Below the pieces are notes generated by a model that had not been told where the DNA came from, did no database searches, and was given only the letters and a program-made list of their open reading frames with translations. From positions 1-52,679 of the forward strand of contig NZ_JAAITU010000029.1 of assembly GCF_013304385.1 (NCBI RefSeq): a stretch of DNA of 52,679 nucleotides, in the 5' to 3' direction. Within the stretch, counting starts at the first letter, position 1; each line of letters starts with the position of its first letter. Below, piece after piece: positions 43,307-50,812 of the stretch. The translations under genes and the position numbers were made by a program. Source of the stretch: Blautia glucerasea. GTDB lineage: Bacteria; Bacillota; Clostridia; Lachnospirales; Lachnospiraceae.

Positions 43307-44635
43307 CTACATCTTTGCAATTACAATATAACGGTCTGTTACTTCTGTTACTTTACCTGTGATCGATGCATGGATCCCTACACTTAAACCATTTGCAGGT
43401 GCTCCGATCATCTGACCCCTCTCAACCTGATCTCCTGCCTTTACAATTGCCTGGGCAGGGGCTCCGATATGCTGGCTTAAAAGGATTCGAACTTTTGGTA
43501 CAGGTACGAGAGTTTCATCCAGTGGTGCATTCTTATCATATCTGGTAAGTCCAAGCCTTGCCATCAATCTTTCTTCAGGCACCTTACGATACTCTCTGGA
43601 TTCTTTTACCGGCACCGGCTGAACCCCCTGCGGAGGTCTGATCCCGGCATTACGTAACCCGCCTTTCATGTCTGCCAGCAAAGTCCTTGGTGCCAGACTC
43701 TGTGGACATGCATACATTTCACAAACACCGCAGGAACTGCAGAAACTTGCATTTATGTATGGATTCAGATCCTGAAAATCATGATTGGATGCTGCTCTCA
43801 TAAAGCGTGCCGGATCAATCGGATGTCCCAGATTATTTCTCGGGCACAGATCCGTACAGGTATTACACTGGCAGCAAATTGATGCTGCTCTTTTCAAATC
43901 TATAGAAGAAGTCCTCTGCTTCTTCTGCACGATCAGATGATCCTTAGGCAGGATCAGGATCGCATTTGTCGTCTTTGTCACCGGATCAGAATGCTGCCCA
44001 ATACGTCCCATCATCGGTCCGCCAACAAAATATACCGGATCTTTTACTGTAATACCGCCTGCCTGCTCCACTACCTCTTCCAGTGTACAGCCAAGAGGAA
44101 CTCTTACAGTTACTGGTTTATTTACCTCTGCAACAACAGATACATATTTGTCTGTTACAGGTTTTCCTGACTCTACAGCCCTGTATACGTTATACAAAGT
44201 CTCTACATTAAAAACGGCCACACCCTGCTCAATAGGAAGTCCGCCAGGTCTTACGACTCTGCCGGTAGCTTCATAAATCAGCACTACCTCGTCTCCCATA
44301 GGATAAACTTCGTCCAGAAGATGAATCCTCATTCCCGGAAATTCTTCAATATGCTGCTTCAAAGCATTTACCGTCTGTGTATAGGACCTTTTGATCCCGA
44401 TAATCGCTTCTGACGCTCCCACAGTCTCTGCAACCATATGGAAGGTCTTCATGATCTCATATGCGTGCTTCTCTAATAACTGTCTGTGTAATTTCAGTAA
44501 TGGCTCGCACTCTGCACAGTTCATGAGAATCGTATCCGCTTTATCGGTCAGTTTCATGTATGTAGGAAATCCGGCACCGCCGGCACCAACTACACCATTC
44601 TCTTGAATAATTTTCTGTAACTCTTTAATTTCCAT
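43307..44635 (-). CDS. pduS: Cobalamin reductase PduS (RnfC-like Fe-S flavoprotein)
   Basis: A 442-aa protein. The glycine-rich NADH/FMN region VVGAGGAGFPTYMKL and LMNCAECEPLL lie at the N-terminus. Two [4Fe-4S] motifs follow: CCQCNTCTDLCP at about residue 255 and CSSCGVCEMYACP at about residue 300. The C-terminus is a biotinyl-like domain (IGAPAQAIVKAGDQVERGQMIG). PduS reduces cobalamin for PduO. ATG at 44635 follows GGAG; an upstream ATG overlaps the preceding gene. Confidence 0.92.
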   Translation of the reverse strand: MEIKELQKIIQENGVVGAGGAGFPTYMKLTDKADTILMNCAECEPLLKLHRQLLEKHAYEIMKTFHMVAETVGASEAIIGIKRSYTQTVNALKQHIEEFPGMRIHLLDEVYPMGDEVVLIYEATGRVVRPGGLPIEQGVAVFNVETLYNVYRAVESGKPVTDKYVSVVAEVNKPVTVRVPLGCTLEEVVEQAGGITVKDPVYFVGGPMMGRIGQHSDPVTKTTNAILILPKDHLIVQKKQRTSSIDLKRAASICCQCNTCTDLCPRNNLGHPIDPARFMRAASNHDFQDLNPYINASFCSSCGVCEMYACPQSLAPRTLLADMKGGLRNAGIRPPQGVQPVPVKESREYRKVPEERLMARLGLTRYDKNAPLDETLVPVPKVRILLSQHIGAPAQAIVKAGDQVERGQMIGAPANGLSVGIHASITGKVTEVTDRYIVIAKM

Positions 44636-44639
44636 GGCG

Positions 44640-44906
44640 TTACTCCAATCCCGCACCATCGTCTACAATACCTACAATAGCTGCATCCACCGGTGCTGTT
44701 TCTACGCCGCAGCCGATTCTTGCTGCGCTTCCCTGTGCCACCAATACATATTCTCCGATCCCTGCACCGATAATATCAATGGCAACGATCTGACTGAGGT
44801 CACCTTTCATATGATGGACAGGCTCAACGATCATAAATTTATTGCCTACCAGTTTTTCACTTTTCCGTGTAGAAACCACACTGCCAACTACTTTGCCTAT
44901 AATCAT
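44640..44906 (-). CDS. pduN: BMC vertex (pentamer) shell protein, EutN/CcmL family
   Basis: An 88-aa protein forming the fivefold vertex caps of the shell. It shows the family beginning MIIGKVVGSVVSTRKS, the core LVGNKFMIVEPV, the AIDIIGAGIGEYVLVAQGSAAR strand pair, and VDAAIVGIVD at the end. GGAGG precedes the ATG by 5 nt. Only one vertex gene is present in the operon, placed between pduL and pduS. Confidence 0.93.
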   Translation of the reverse strand: MIIGKVVGSVVSTRKSEKLVGNKFMIVEPVHHMKGDLSQIVAIDIIGAGIGEYVLVAQGSAARIGCGVETAPVDAAIVGIVDDGAGLE

Positions 44907-44931
44907 ATGAACCTCCAGTGTTCTAAATCCA

Positions 44932-44986
44932 CCTGCAGGAACTGTCCAAGTATCCTGTTGGATCCCTGTGGAACAGTCCCTGCAGG
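44932..44986 (-). other. Intercistronic hairpin between pduL and pduN
   Basis: CCTGCAGGAACTGT (44932-44945) and ACAGTCCCTGCAGG (44973-44986) pair over 14 nt with one mismatch and a 27-nt loop. There is no U-tract on the minus strand, so it looks like a stabilising or processing structure rather than a terminator. It shares GGACAGTTCC with the hairpin upstream of pduC. Confidence 0.6.
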
Positions 44987-45018
44987 AGAAAAACTATTAT
45001 TGCGTTCTTTACCAGATC

Positions 45019-45663
45019 TTACTTGATAATCGTTACGGTATTACCAGTAGCGATCTGTGCCGCATTCGCCTCATCTGTATCGATGTGCATCTCTAATGTA
45101 AAGCTGTCATCCACACGGATCTTAACATGATTGAAAATCGTTCCACGTTCATTGTCTGCTTTTACAGAAACAATGTCACCGTCCCTGACTCCTGCTGCCT
45201 GAGCATCCTTTGGAGACATATGTATATGACGCATTGCCACAATACATCCCTCTTTCAGATAGATGGCACCTTTAGGTCCAACAATAGCAATAGGGGCACT
45301 GCCCTTCACATCACCGGACTCTCTTACAGGCACCTTCATGCCAAGCTTAATAGCATCTGTGGCAGAAACCTCTACCTGAGATGCTTTCCGCACAGGTCCA
45401 AGAATACGTACATTCTCAATCGCACGAAGCTTCAATCCAACAATTGTCACTGTTTCATTAGAAGCAAACTGTCCGCCCATCAGCTCTTTTTTCTTTGTAA
45501 GCTGATATCCTGAACCAAACAGTGCCTCTACATGTTCCTGTGTCAGGTGGATGTGTCTTGCAGAAACTCCGATAGGCACCATAAAACCATTGCCTTTTTC
45601 TTCTTTTTTATTGATTGCATTGATCACCATTTTCGTGATCAGCTCAATGTTATTGGTTTCCAA
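45019..45663 (-). CDS. pduL: Phosphate propanoyltransferase with encapsulation-like N-terminus
   Basis: A 214-aa PduL: propionyl-CoA plus phosphate to propionyl phosphate, recycling CoA in the lumen. Two zinc-binding repeats are visible (VPIGVSARHIHLTQEHVEALF and AMRHIHMSPKDAQAAGV), plus FASNETVTIVG and RILGPVRKASQVEVSATDA. The best start is TTG at 45663, although its ribosome site is weak. It gives an N-terminal amphipathic helix, IELITKMVINAINKK, consistent with cargo targeting. Starting at the ATG at 45630 would remove much of that helix. Confidence 0.9.
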   Translation of the reverse strand: METNNIELITKMVINAINKKEEKGNGFMVPIGVSARHIHLTQEHVEALFGSGYQLTKKKELMGGQFASNETVTIVGLKLRAIENVRILGPVRKASQVEVSATDAIKLGMKVPVRESGDVKGSAPIAIVGPKGAIYLKEGCIVAMRHIHMSPKDAQAAGVRDGDIVSVKADNERGTIFNHVKIRVDDSFTLEMHIDTDEANAAQIATGNTVTIIK

Positions 45664-45705
45664 GATTGCACCCGCTTTCTTTCCGATTGTATTCTATCCT
45701 GTGGA

Positions 45706-46119
45706 TTATTTTAAAACCGGAAGGATCTTTTCTACATCGTTATGTGGTCTTGGGATCACGTGTGTAGCAACCAGTTCACCAAGTCTGGATGCTGCTGCGC
45801 TTCCTGCCTCAACAGCAGATTTAACAGCTCCTACATCGCCACGAACCATAACTGTTACCAGTCCGGATCCGATCTTCTCTGTTCCAACAAGTGCAACATT
45901 TGCTGCTTTGCACATCTGGTCAGCTGCCTCAATTGATGCTGTAAGTCCTCTGGTTTCAACCATTCCTAATGCTTCCTGTGTCATTCTTTTTTCCTCCTTA
46001 TGATCTGTCTGTGATCTTTCTACAGGTTCTTTTTTGATTGTTGTTTTCGCCGTTCTTCTCCTGGGAGCGGCAGCCTTTTTCGGGGCTTCATTTTCCGCTG
46101 TATTTTTCTCGTCAGCCAT
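45706..46119 (-). CDS. BMC-H shell protein with optional basic N-terminal extension
   Basis: The 137-aa long form has a 45-residue Ala/Lys/Arg-rich, disordered-looking extension ([19 protein letters not shown]) before a PduA/PduJ-type hexameric BMC domain ([38 protein letters not shown]). The long start at 46119 overlaps the previous stop (TAATG) behind GGGGGAT. A second in-frame ATG at 45984 has a much stronger AAGGAGG 8 nt upstream and yields a normal 92-aa subunit. Both forms may be made, as PduB and PduB' are. The BMC core is close to the pduA-like gene at 46457. Confidence 0.85.
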   Translation of the reverse strand: MADEKNTAENEAPKKAAAPRRRTAKTTIKKEPVERSQTDHKEEKRMTQEALGMVETRGLTASIEAADQMCKAANVALVGTEKIGSGLVTVMVRGDVGAVKSAVEAGSAAASRLGELVATHVIPRPHNDVEKILPVLK

Positions 46120-46427
46120 TATTCATCCCCCTGTACTTCAGATTTTTTCCATCGGCTCGCGCTTAATTCCACTATCTTGACAATCTCTTCATGGGGGCGG
46201 GCGATCACTGCATAACTGACCGGTTTCTTGATAGCCTTTGCTACAGCAGTCTCTACCGCCTCTGTTACAGCCGCCACATCGCCTTCTACGATGATCGTCA
46301 CCAGTCGTCCGCCCAGCTTGCGTTCCCATGACGCCAGCTGAACATCTGCGGTTTTACACATAATGTCCAGGGCATCCATAGCCGCCACAACACCTGTGAT
46401 TTCGATAAAGCCATATGATTTATTCAT
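46119..46427 (-). CDS. BMC-H shell protein
   Basis: A 102-aa single-domain hexameric shell subunit: [62 protein letters not shown], then a short polar tail ([12 protein letters not shown]). It is more distant from the two PduA-like copies on either side. Its stop overlaps the start of the next shell gene. It may form facet hexamers with a different pore, or resemble the BMC half of PduK. Confidence 0.88.
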   Translation of the reverse strand: MNKSYGFIEITGVVAAMDALDIMCKTADVQLASWERKLGGRLVTIIVEGDVAAVTEAVETAVAKAIKKPVSYAVIARPHEEIVKIVELSASRWKKSEVQGDE

Positions 46428-46456
46428 GAGCGAACTCCTTAATTACCTGATTCTTT

Positions 46457-46732
46457 TCAGATGGTAGGAAGGATCTTTTCTACATCATTGTGCGGTCTTG
46501 GGATCACATGTGTAGCAACCAGTTCTCCAAGACGGGATGCTGCTGCGCTTCCGCTCTCTACTGCAGCCTTAACAGCTCCTACATCTCCACGAACCATAAC
46601 TGTTACCAGTCCGGATCCAATCTTCTCTGTTCCGATCAGAGATACCTCTGCTGCTTTGGTCATTGCATCTGCTGCTTCGATTGCTGCTGTAAGTCCTCTG
46701 GTTTCAACCATTCCTAAAGCTTCCTGTGCCAT
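46457..46732 (-). CDS. pduA: PduA/PduJ-type BMC-H shell protein
   Basis: A 91-aa canonical hexameric shell subunit, likely the major facet protein. It shows [44 protein letters not shown] and [15 protein letters not shown]. It differs from the core of the downstream dual-start gene at only about ten of 91 positions, indicating a fairly recent duplication. AGGAGG precedes the ATG. The pore likely passes propanediol or other small polar molecules. Confidence 0.92.
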   Translation of the reverse strand: MAQEALGMVETRGLTAAIEAADAMTKAAEVSLIGTEKIGSGLVTVMVRGDVGAVKAAVESGSAAASRLGELVATHVIPRPHNDVEKILPTI

Positions 46733-46827
46733 TTTTTAATCCTCCTGAATTATCTAAGTAAACTGTATTGTTATCGTCTGTTGCTTCTGTCTTGTATTGT
46801 ATAGTATCTTTTTTATTTCTGCAATGT

Positions 46828-47142
46828 CTATTGCCTATCCAGGGCACTAATCTTTAACATTTTTTCTGTACCGGTATCCGGATTTGGAATCACATAATGC
46901 TGAACCACACCGGTCATGCTTTTTGCAACTTTCATACCTGCTTCTACAGCTGCTGTCACATCCGATACGCTGCCCCGATATTTAATGCAGACAAGAAGTG
47001 GTACTGGCAGGCTGTCCGCATTGGCAGGTTTGTTCTTATCAAAAACCTCCAGATGGACATTTGCTGCCTTACAACCGGCATCGGCTGCCACGAAAGCCGT
47101 TGTCAATCCGAACACCTCTAAAATTCCTACAGCTTCTGCCAT
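46828..47142 (-). CDS. Divergent BMC-H shell protein with inserted loop
   Basis: A 104-aa BMC-domain protein: AVGILEVFGLTTAFVAADAGCKAANVHLEVFD, then an insertion KNKPANADSLPVPLLVCIKYRG where ordinary subunits have a tight turn, then SVSDVTAAVEAGMKVAKSM and HYVIPNPDTGTEKML. It lacks the ARPH motif near the C-terminus (NPDTG instead). It probably forms hexamers with an altered pore edge. It is the first shell gene in the operon, and AAAGGAG precedes the ATG. Confidence 0.85.
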   Translation of the reverse strand: MAEAVGILEVFGLTTAFVAADAGCKAANVHLEVFDKNKPANADSLPVPLLVCIKYRGSVSDVTAAVEAGMKVAKSMTGVVQHYVIPNPDTGTEKMLKISALDRQ

Positions 47143-47166
47143 CTCTTCTCTCCTTTATCCCGCCGG

Positions 47167-48390
47167 TTATTTATTAATGATCGCAATCTTCAGTCCTGTC
47201 ATTGCAAGATTGGTCTTATGCGCTTCGTTGATCTCTTCCAGGGGGAATCTGTCTGTGATCAGATCTGACATTGGAAGACCGATGCCTTTTGCCCTCTTCA
47301 GGAAATCAAATGTAGTTGCATAATCTCTCAGTGTATATACCCAGGAACCAACTGTTGTGATCTCTTTGGAGCAAATATCAAAATGAGGATTAATGGTAGC
47401 ATCTCCTCCATTAATGAAGAATCCCAGCTCGCATAAGCCACCGCCGTTGCGGATAAACTTATAAATATTGGAATGTGCTACCGGGGATCCTGTACACTGG
47501 AAAGCAAAATCAGCAAGATGTCCACCGAATGCATCTTTTACTGCACCTGCAAGTGCCTCAATACCCTTGTGGTCTTTAAAGTTTACAGTCATGCTTGCGC
47601 CCATTCTCTTGGCAAAATCAAGACGTTTCTGTTCTCCATCTACTGCACAGATATTTTCAATACCCATGGTGCGAAGTACTGCGATACAGATCAGACCGAT
47701 AGGGCCGCATCCCTGTACAACAACTCTGCTGTTAAACCGAAGGATGCCTGTTGTCTTCGCTCTTTCTACTGCGTGCACCAAAACTGCACTTGGCTCGATC
47801 AGAATACGGGAATCCAAATCCAGATCGCTTACATTAAAGAACGTAGATCCGAAGCTGCCGCCTCTGATATAGATATAATCAGAAAACCATCCATTCAGAT
47901 GAATATCATCGTCAGGAAGCAGTCCATAAACATCTGCGCCGCCTACATTCTTCTTATTCAGATCATACATTGTAATGTCAGGATCATCTTTAAAAATCAT
48001 ACAGGTAACAACCTTATCACCGATCTTAACAGGTTTTCCGGCTGTATCTGTCTTTACATTCTTACCCATGGCAACGATCTCACCAGTTCCTTCATGTCCC
48101 AGTGCAACCGGGATCAGGCTGAACGGATCTCTTTTAAACTCATGAGCATCTGTACCACAAATACCACATCCTTCTACCTTTACAAGGATGTCATCATCTC
48201 CAACAGGAGGAATCGGGAACTCCTTAATATCGTAATGCTCAAGTGCTGTCAACATAGCAACCCTTGCTGTTTTCGGAATGCTGCCTGTTGAAGGTGCAGG
48301 TGCTGCTTTGGAAGGAGCAGAGGCATTTCCTGACATTCCTGCAAGTACCTGTTTTACTATTTCTTCAATATTTACATTATTCATATCCAT
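47167..48390 (-). CDS. Encapsulated zinc-type (MDR) alcohol dehydrogenase, probable lactaldehyde/propanediol oxidoreductase
   Basis: A 407-aa medium-chain dehydrogenase. Residues 1-19 (MDMNNVNIEEIVKQVLAGM) are an amphipathic helix joined by an Ala/Pro/Ser linker (20-40), typical of microcompartment cargo. The catalytic domain has EGCGICGTDAHEF and GHEGTGEIVAMGK (zinc Cys and His/Glu) and a Rossmann QGCGPIGLICIAV. The four-Cys structural-zinc loop is absent. Lying next to the aldolase and pduP, reduction of lactaldehyde to 1,2-propanediol is the likeliest role, by inference. Sorbitol/threonine dehydrogenase-like activity is the alternative. Confidence 0.85.
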   Translation of the reverse strand: MDMNNVNIEEIVKQVLAGMSGNASAPSKAAPAPSTGSIPKTARVAMLTALEHYDIKEFPIPPVGDDDILVKVEGCGICGTDAHEFKRDPFSLIPVALGHEGTGEIVAMGKNVKTDTAGKPVKIGDKVVTCMIFKDDPDITMYDLNKKNVGGADVYGLLPDDDIHLNGWFSDYIYIRGGSFGSTFFNVSDLDLDSRILIEPSAVLVHAVERAKTTGILRFNSRVVVQGCGPIGLICIAVLRTMGIENICAVDGEQKRLDFAKRMGASMTVNFKDHKGIEALAGAVKDAFGGHLADFAFQCTGSPVAHSNIYKFIRNGGGLCELGFFINGGDATINPHFDICSKEITTVGSWVYTLRDYATTFDFLKRAKGIGLPMSDLITDRFPLEEINEAHKTNLAMTGLKIAIINK

Positions 48391-48407
48391 TATCTACCAT
48401 CCTCCTG

Positions 48408-49796
48408 TCAGCGAATGCAAAGGCTGTCTGCCATTACACAACGTCTTCTCTTTGTAAAGGTGCTTGCGCTTGTAAGACCCTCGCCTGTACGGCTGGCAAT
48501 GGTAAAGGTACAATAGCCTTCTCCGCCAAAGCCAAGAGCAGCATAAGACGGTGCATTCTTTACAAGAATTGCTGTATCGATTGCTTTCGCATACTTGGTA
48601 ATGTTATCAATATTTTTAGAATGAATGTGAGCAGAGTGACGATTGCCATGTTCAAGCCATACAGCCTGTTCTACTGCATCATCAAAATCTTTTGCTCTTA
48701 CTACACCAAGAATCGGCATCATAAGCTCTGTGGTGATCAGAGGATGCTCCTTTGGTCCTTCAAATACAATACACCGGATGTTTGCAGGTACATTTACACC
48801 AATCATGGAAAGTAATGTTCTGGCATCACGTCCCACACATTTACGATTCAGCTTGCCGCCTGCAAGTACAACCTCTGTAAGTTTATCCTGTTCTTCTTTA
48901 GAAGCAAGATAACAGTCATTCTCTGTCACAAGGTAATGCATCAGTTCATCTACGATGGAAGAAACTGCAACGATCTCCTTCTCTGCAATGCAGGGAAGAT
49001 TGTTATCAAATGTACAGCCATTCACAATATCCTGTGCAGCCTTGCGCACATCTGCGGTCTCATCCACCAGTGCCGGAGGATTGCCGGCACCTGCACCGAT
49101 CCCTCTTTTACCGGAAGAAAGAACTGCTGTTACAACACCAGGACCTCCAGTGGCTGCGATCAACGGAATGTCCTTGTGCTTCATCATGATCTCACTTGTA
49201 TCCAGTGTTGGTTTTTCTACGGTTACAGCTATATTATCAGGCCCGCCTGCTTCCAGAGAGGCCTCATTTAAAAGATTGATTGCATAAATCGATGTTTTGA
49301 TTGCTGCCGGATGAGGGTTAAATACAACTGTATTTCCACCTGCCAGCATGCCTATTGTATTGCAGAGAATTGTTTCACTTGGGTTGGTACAAGGAGTAAT
49401 CGCACCGATCACACCAAAAGGTCCCATCTCAATAAGTGTCAGCCCTCTGTCCCCGGACCATGCAGTTGTGCTGATATCCTCTGTACCCGGTGTTTTATCT
49501 GCAACCAGATGATGTTTCAGGATCTTATCTCCTACATTTCCCATTCCGGTTTCATCCACACCCATTCGTGCAAGAATTTCTGCATTTTCCTTTGTTTTCC
49601 TGCGGATGCAGGTAATAATCTTCTCTCTCTGGTCCATTGACATTGCACGAACGATCTTCTGTGCTTTTTTTGCAGCTTCGATCGCTTCGTTCATATCTTT
49701 AAAAACGCCATGTTTTCCGGACGGAGCATCTGCAATCTGCATTTTTGCCATTACTTCCTGTACAATATCCTGTACCATGCTTTCGCTGATTGGCAT
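48408..49796 (-). CDS. pduP: CoA-acylating propionaldehyde dehydrogenase with encapsulation peptide
   Basis: A 462-aa enzyme: propanal plus CoA plus NAD+ to propionyl-CoA. Residues 1-20 (MPISESMVQDIVQEVMAKMQ) are a classic PduP targeting helix. The NAD-binding TPCTNPSETILCNTIGMLAGG, GAGNPPALVDETADV, and catalytic Cys in DNNLPCIAEKEIVAV match the family. AGGAGG precedes the ATG by 8 nt. It is second in the operon, after the aldolase. NADH made here can be used by the tagged MDR dehydrogenase or by PduQ. Confidence 0.94.
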   Translation of the reverse strand: MPISESMVQDIVQEVMAKMQIADAPSGKHGVFKDMNEAIEAAKKAQKIVRAMSMDQREKIITCIRRKTKENAEILARMGVDETGMGNVGDKILKHHLVADKTPGTEDISTTAWSGDRGLTLIEMGPFGVIGAITPCTNPSETILCNTIGMLAGGNTVVFNPHPAAIKTSIYAINLLNEASLEAGGPDNIAVTVEKPTLDTSEIMMKHKDIPLIAATGGPGVVTAVLSSGKRGIGAGAGNPPALVDETADVRKAAQDIVNGCTFDNNLPCIAEKEIVAVSSIVDELMHYLVTENDCYLASKEEQDKLTEVVLAGGKLNRKCVGRDARTLLSMIGVNVPANIRCIVFEGPKEHPLITTELMMPILGVVRAKDFDDAVEQAVWLEHGNRHSAHIHSKNIDNITKYAKAIDTAILVKNAPSYAALGFGGEGYCTFTIASRTGEGLTSASTFTKRRRCVMADSLCIR

Positions 49797-49818
49797 GAGA
49801 TTGTCCTCCTAACTTTTC

Positions 49819-50625
49819 TTACATTCCCAGCTGTTTCATTACCTGTTTAGTGATCTGTGCTACCAGATCTGCATCTCCTGCTACGTCTTTCTTCGCTTCA
49901 GAAGAACCACATCCACCACCGCAGTTATGGCAGTTTACGCCATCTTTGTTCAGGCACAGATTTGCAGGATGTTTGCCCGGAAGGCCCATTTTTCTTCTGA
50001 TCTCATAAAGCTTCTGAACAGTTTCTTTATCAAATTCCTTTGGTCCGCCCAGCATCTTGGACTGGTACAGAAGCTGTGCATAAAACTCAACAGATTCCAT
50101 CTTCATGTATGCAGCAAGAAGGTCTGTTGACCAGGTAAGTGCGCCATGGCTCTCAAGAAGAACTGCATCATAATATGGAAGATATTTCTCAAGTCTATCC
50201 GGAATCTCATTGGTAGATGGAGTACCATACTCAGCAATCGGAACACATCCTAATGCGATAACTGCCTCTGGCATAATCGGCTGTGTAAGAGGAATACCTG
50301 CAATTGCAAAAGATGTTGCATATACAGGATGTGCATGTACAACAGATCCTACATCCGGTCTTTTCTGATATACTCTCATGTGCATCTTGATCTCAGAAGA
50401 AGGACGGAATCCCGGATTTGCCTGGATCACATCTCCCTTAGCATCTACCTTACAGATATACTCCGGAGTCATAAATCCTTTGGATACACCAGTAGGTGTG
50501 CAGAGAAATTCATTGTCATTCAGTTTTACGGAAATGTTACCATCGTTTGCTGCTACCATGTTACGGTTGTAGATACGTTTTCCGATTTCACAAATCTGTT
50601 TTTTGATCTCATATTCGTTTACCAT
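49819..50625 (-). CDS. fucA: Class II fuculose/rhamnulose 1-phosphate aldolase with C-terminal encapsulation peptide
   Basis: A 268-aa zinc aldolase cleaving L-fuculose or L-rhamnulose 1-phosphate to DHAP and L-lactaldehyde. The catalytic Glu is E78 (PSSEIK); zinc ligands H97, H99 and H160 lie in VVHAHP and LESHGALTW; NDGNISVK and PTGVSKG bind phosphate. Ordinary FucA ends near residue 215. Here a tail follows with Cys at 224, 232, 235 and 239 (NCHNCGGGCG), and an amphipathic helix at 251-268 (DADLVAQITKQVMKQLGM) that looks like a cargo peptide. It is the first gene of the operon. FucA versus RhaD specificity cannot be settled by sequence. Confidence 0.9.
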   Translation of the reverse strand: MVNEYEIKKQICEIGKRIYNRNMVAANDGNISVKLNDNEFLCTPTGVSKGFMTPEYICKVDAKGDVIQANPGFRPSSEIKMHMRVYQKRPDVGSVVHAHPVYATSFAIAGIPLTQPIMPEAVIALGCVPIAEYGTPSTNEIPDRLEKYLPYYDAVLLESHGALTWSTDLLAAYMKMESVEFYAQLLYQSKMLGGPKEFDKETVQKLYEIRRKMGLPGKHPANLCLNKDGVNCHNCGGGCGSSEAKKDVAGDADLVAQITKQVMKQLGM

Positions 50626-50699
50626 GCTTTTTTATCCTCCTTAAGCATATATAGCGTTTCCTGCTCCCTTTTTCGCAGTAACATTTTGTTTCTATTGTG

Positions 50700-50728
50700 A
50701 TTCTACCTCATTCCACACAATAAGTCAA
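50700..50728 (-). promoter_or_regulatory. Main promoter of the BMC operon
   Basis: Minus-strand TTGACT (50723-50728) and TAGAAT (50700-50705) are separated by exactly 17 nt, about 75 nt before the aldolase ATG. It is the only strong promoter seen for the minus-strand operon. Confidence 0.75.
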
Positions 50729-50736
50729 GGTATATC

Positions 50737-50790
50737 TGTTGTTTTATGTTGTTTTTAAAGGTTTTATTATGTTGTTTTTATTGTTTTTTC
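50737..50790. promoter_or_regulatory. Direct repeats upstream of the BMC promoter
   Basis: TTATGTTGTTTTTA occurs exactly at 50744-50757 and 50767-50780 (23-nt period). Partial copies TGTTGTTTTA at 50737-50746 and TTGTTTTTTC at 50781-50790 extend the array. It lies directly upstream of the -35, where activators bind. The operon's DeoR-type protein, or the AraC-type protein, is a candidate binder. Confidence 0.6.
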
Positions 50791-50812
50791 AGGAAATCAC
50801 CTGTTTTTTTCA

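Noticed and set aside
34561..50625. A glycyl-radical (B12-independent) propanediol compartment
   Set aside because: No glycyl-radical dehydratase or activating enzyme is encoded here; PduCDE, PduGH, PduO and PduS show the B12 route.
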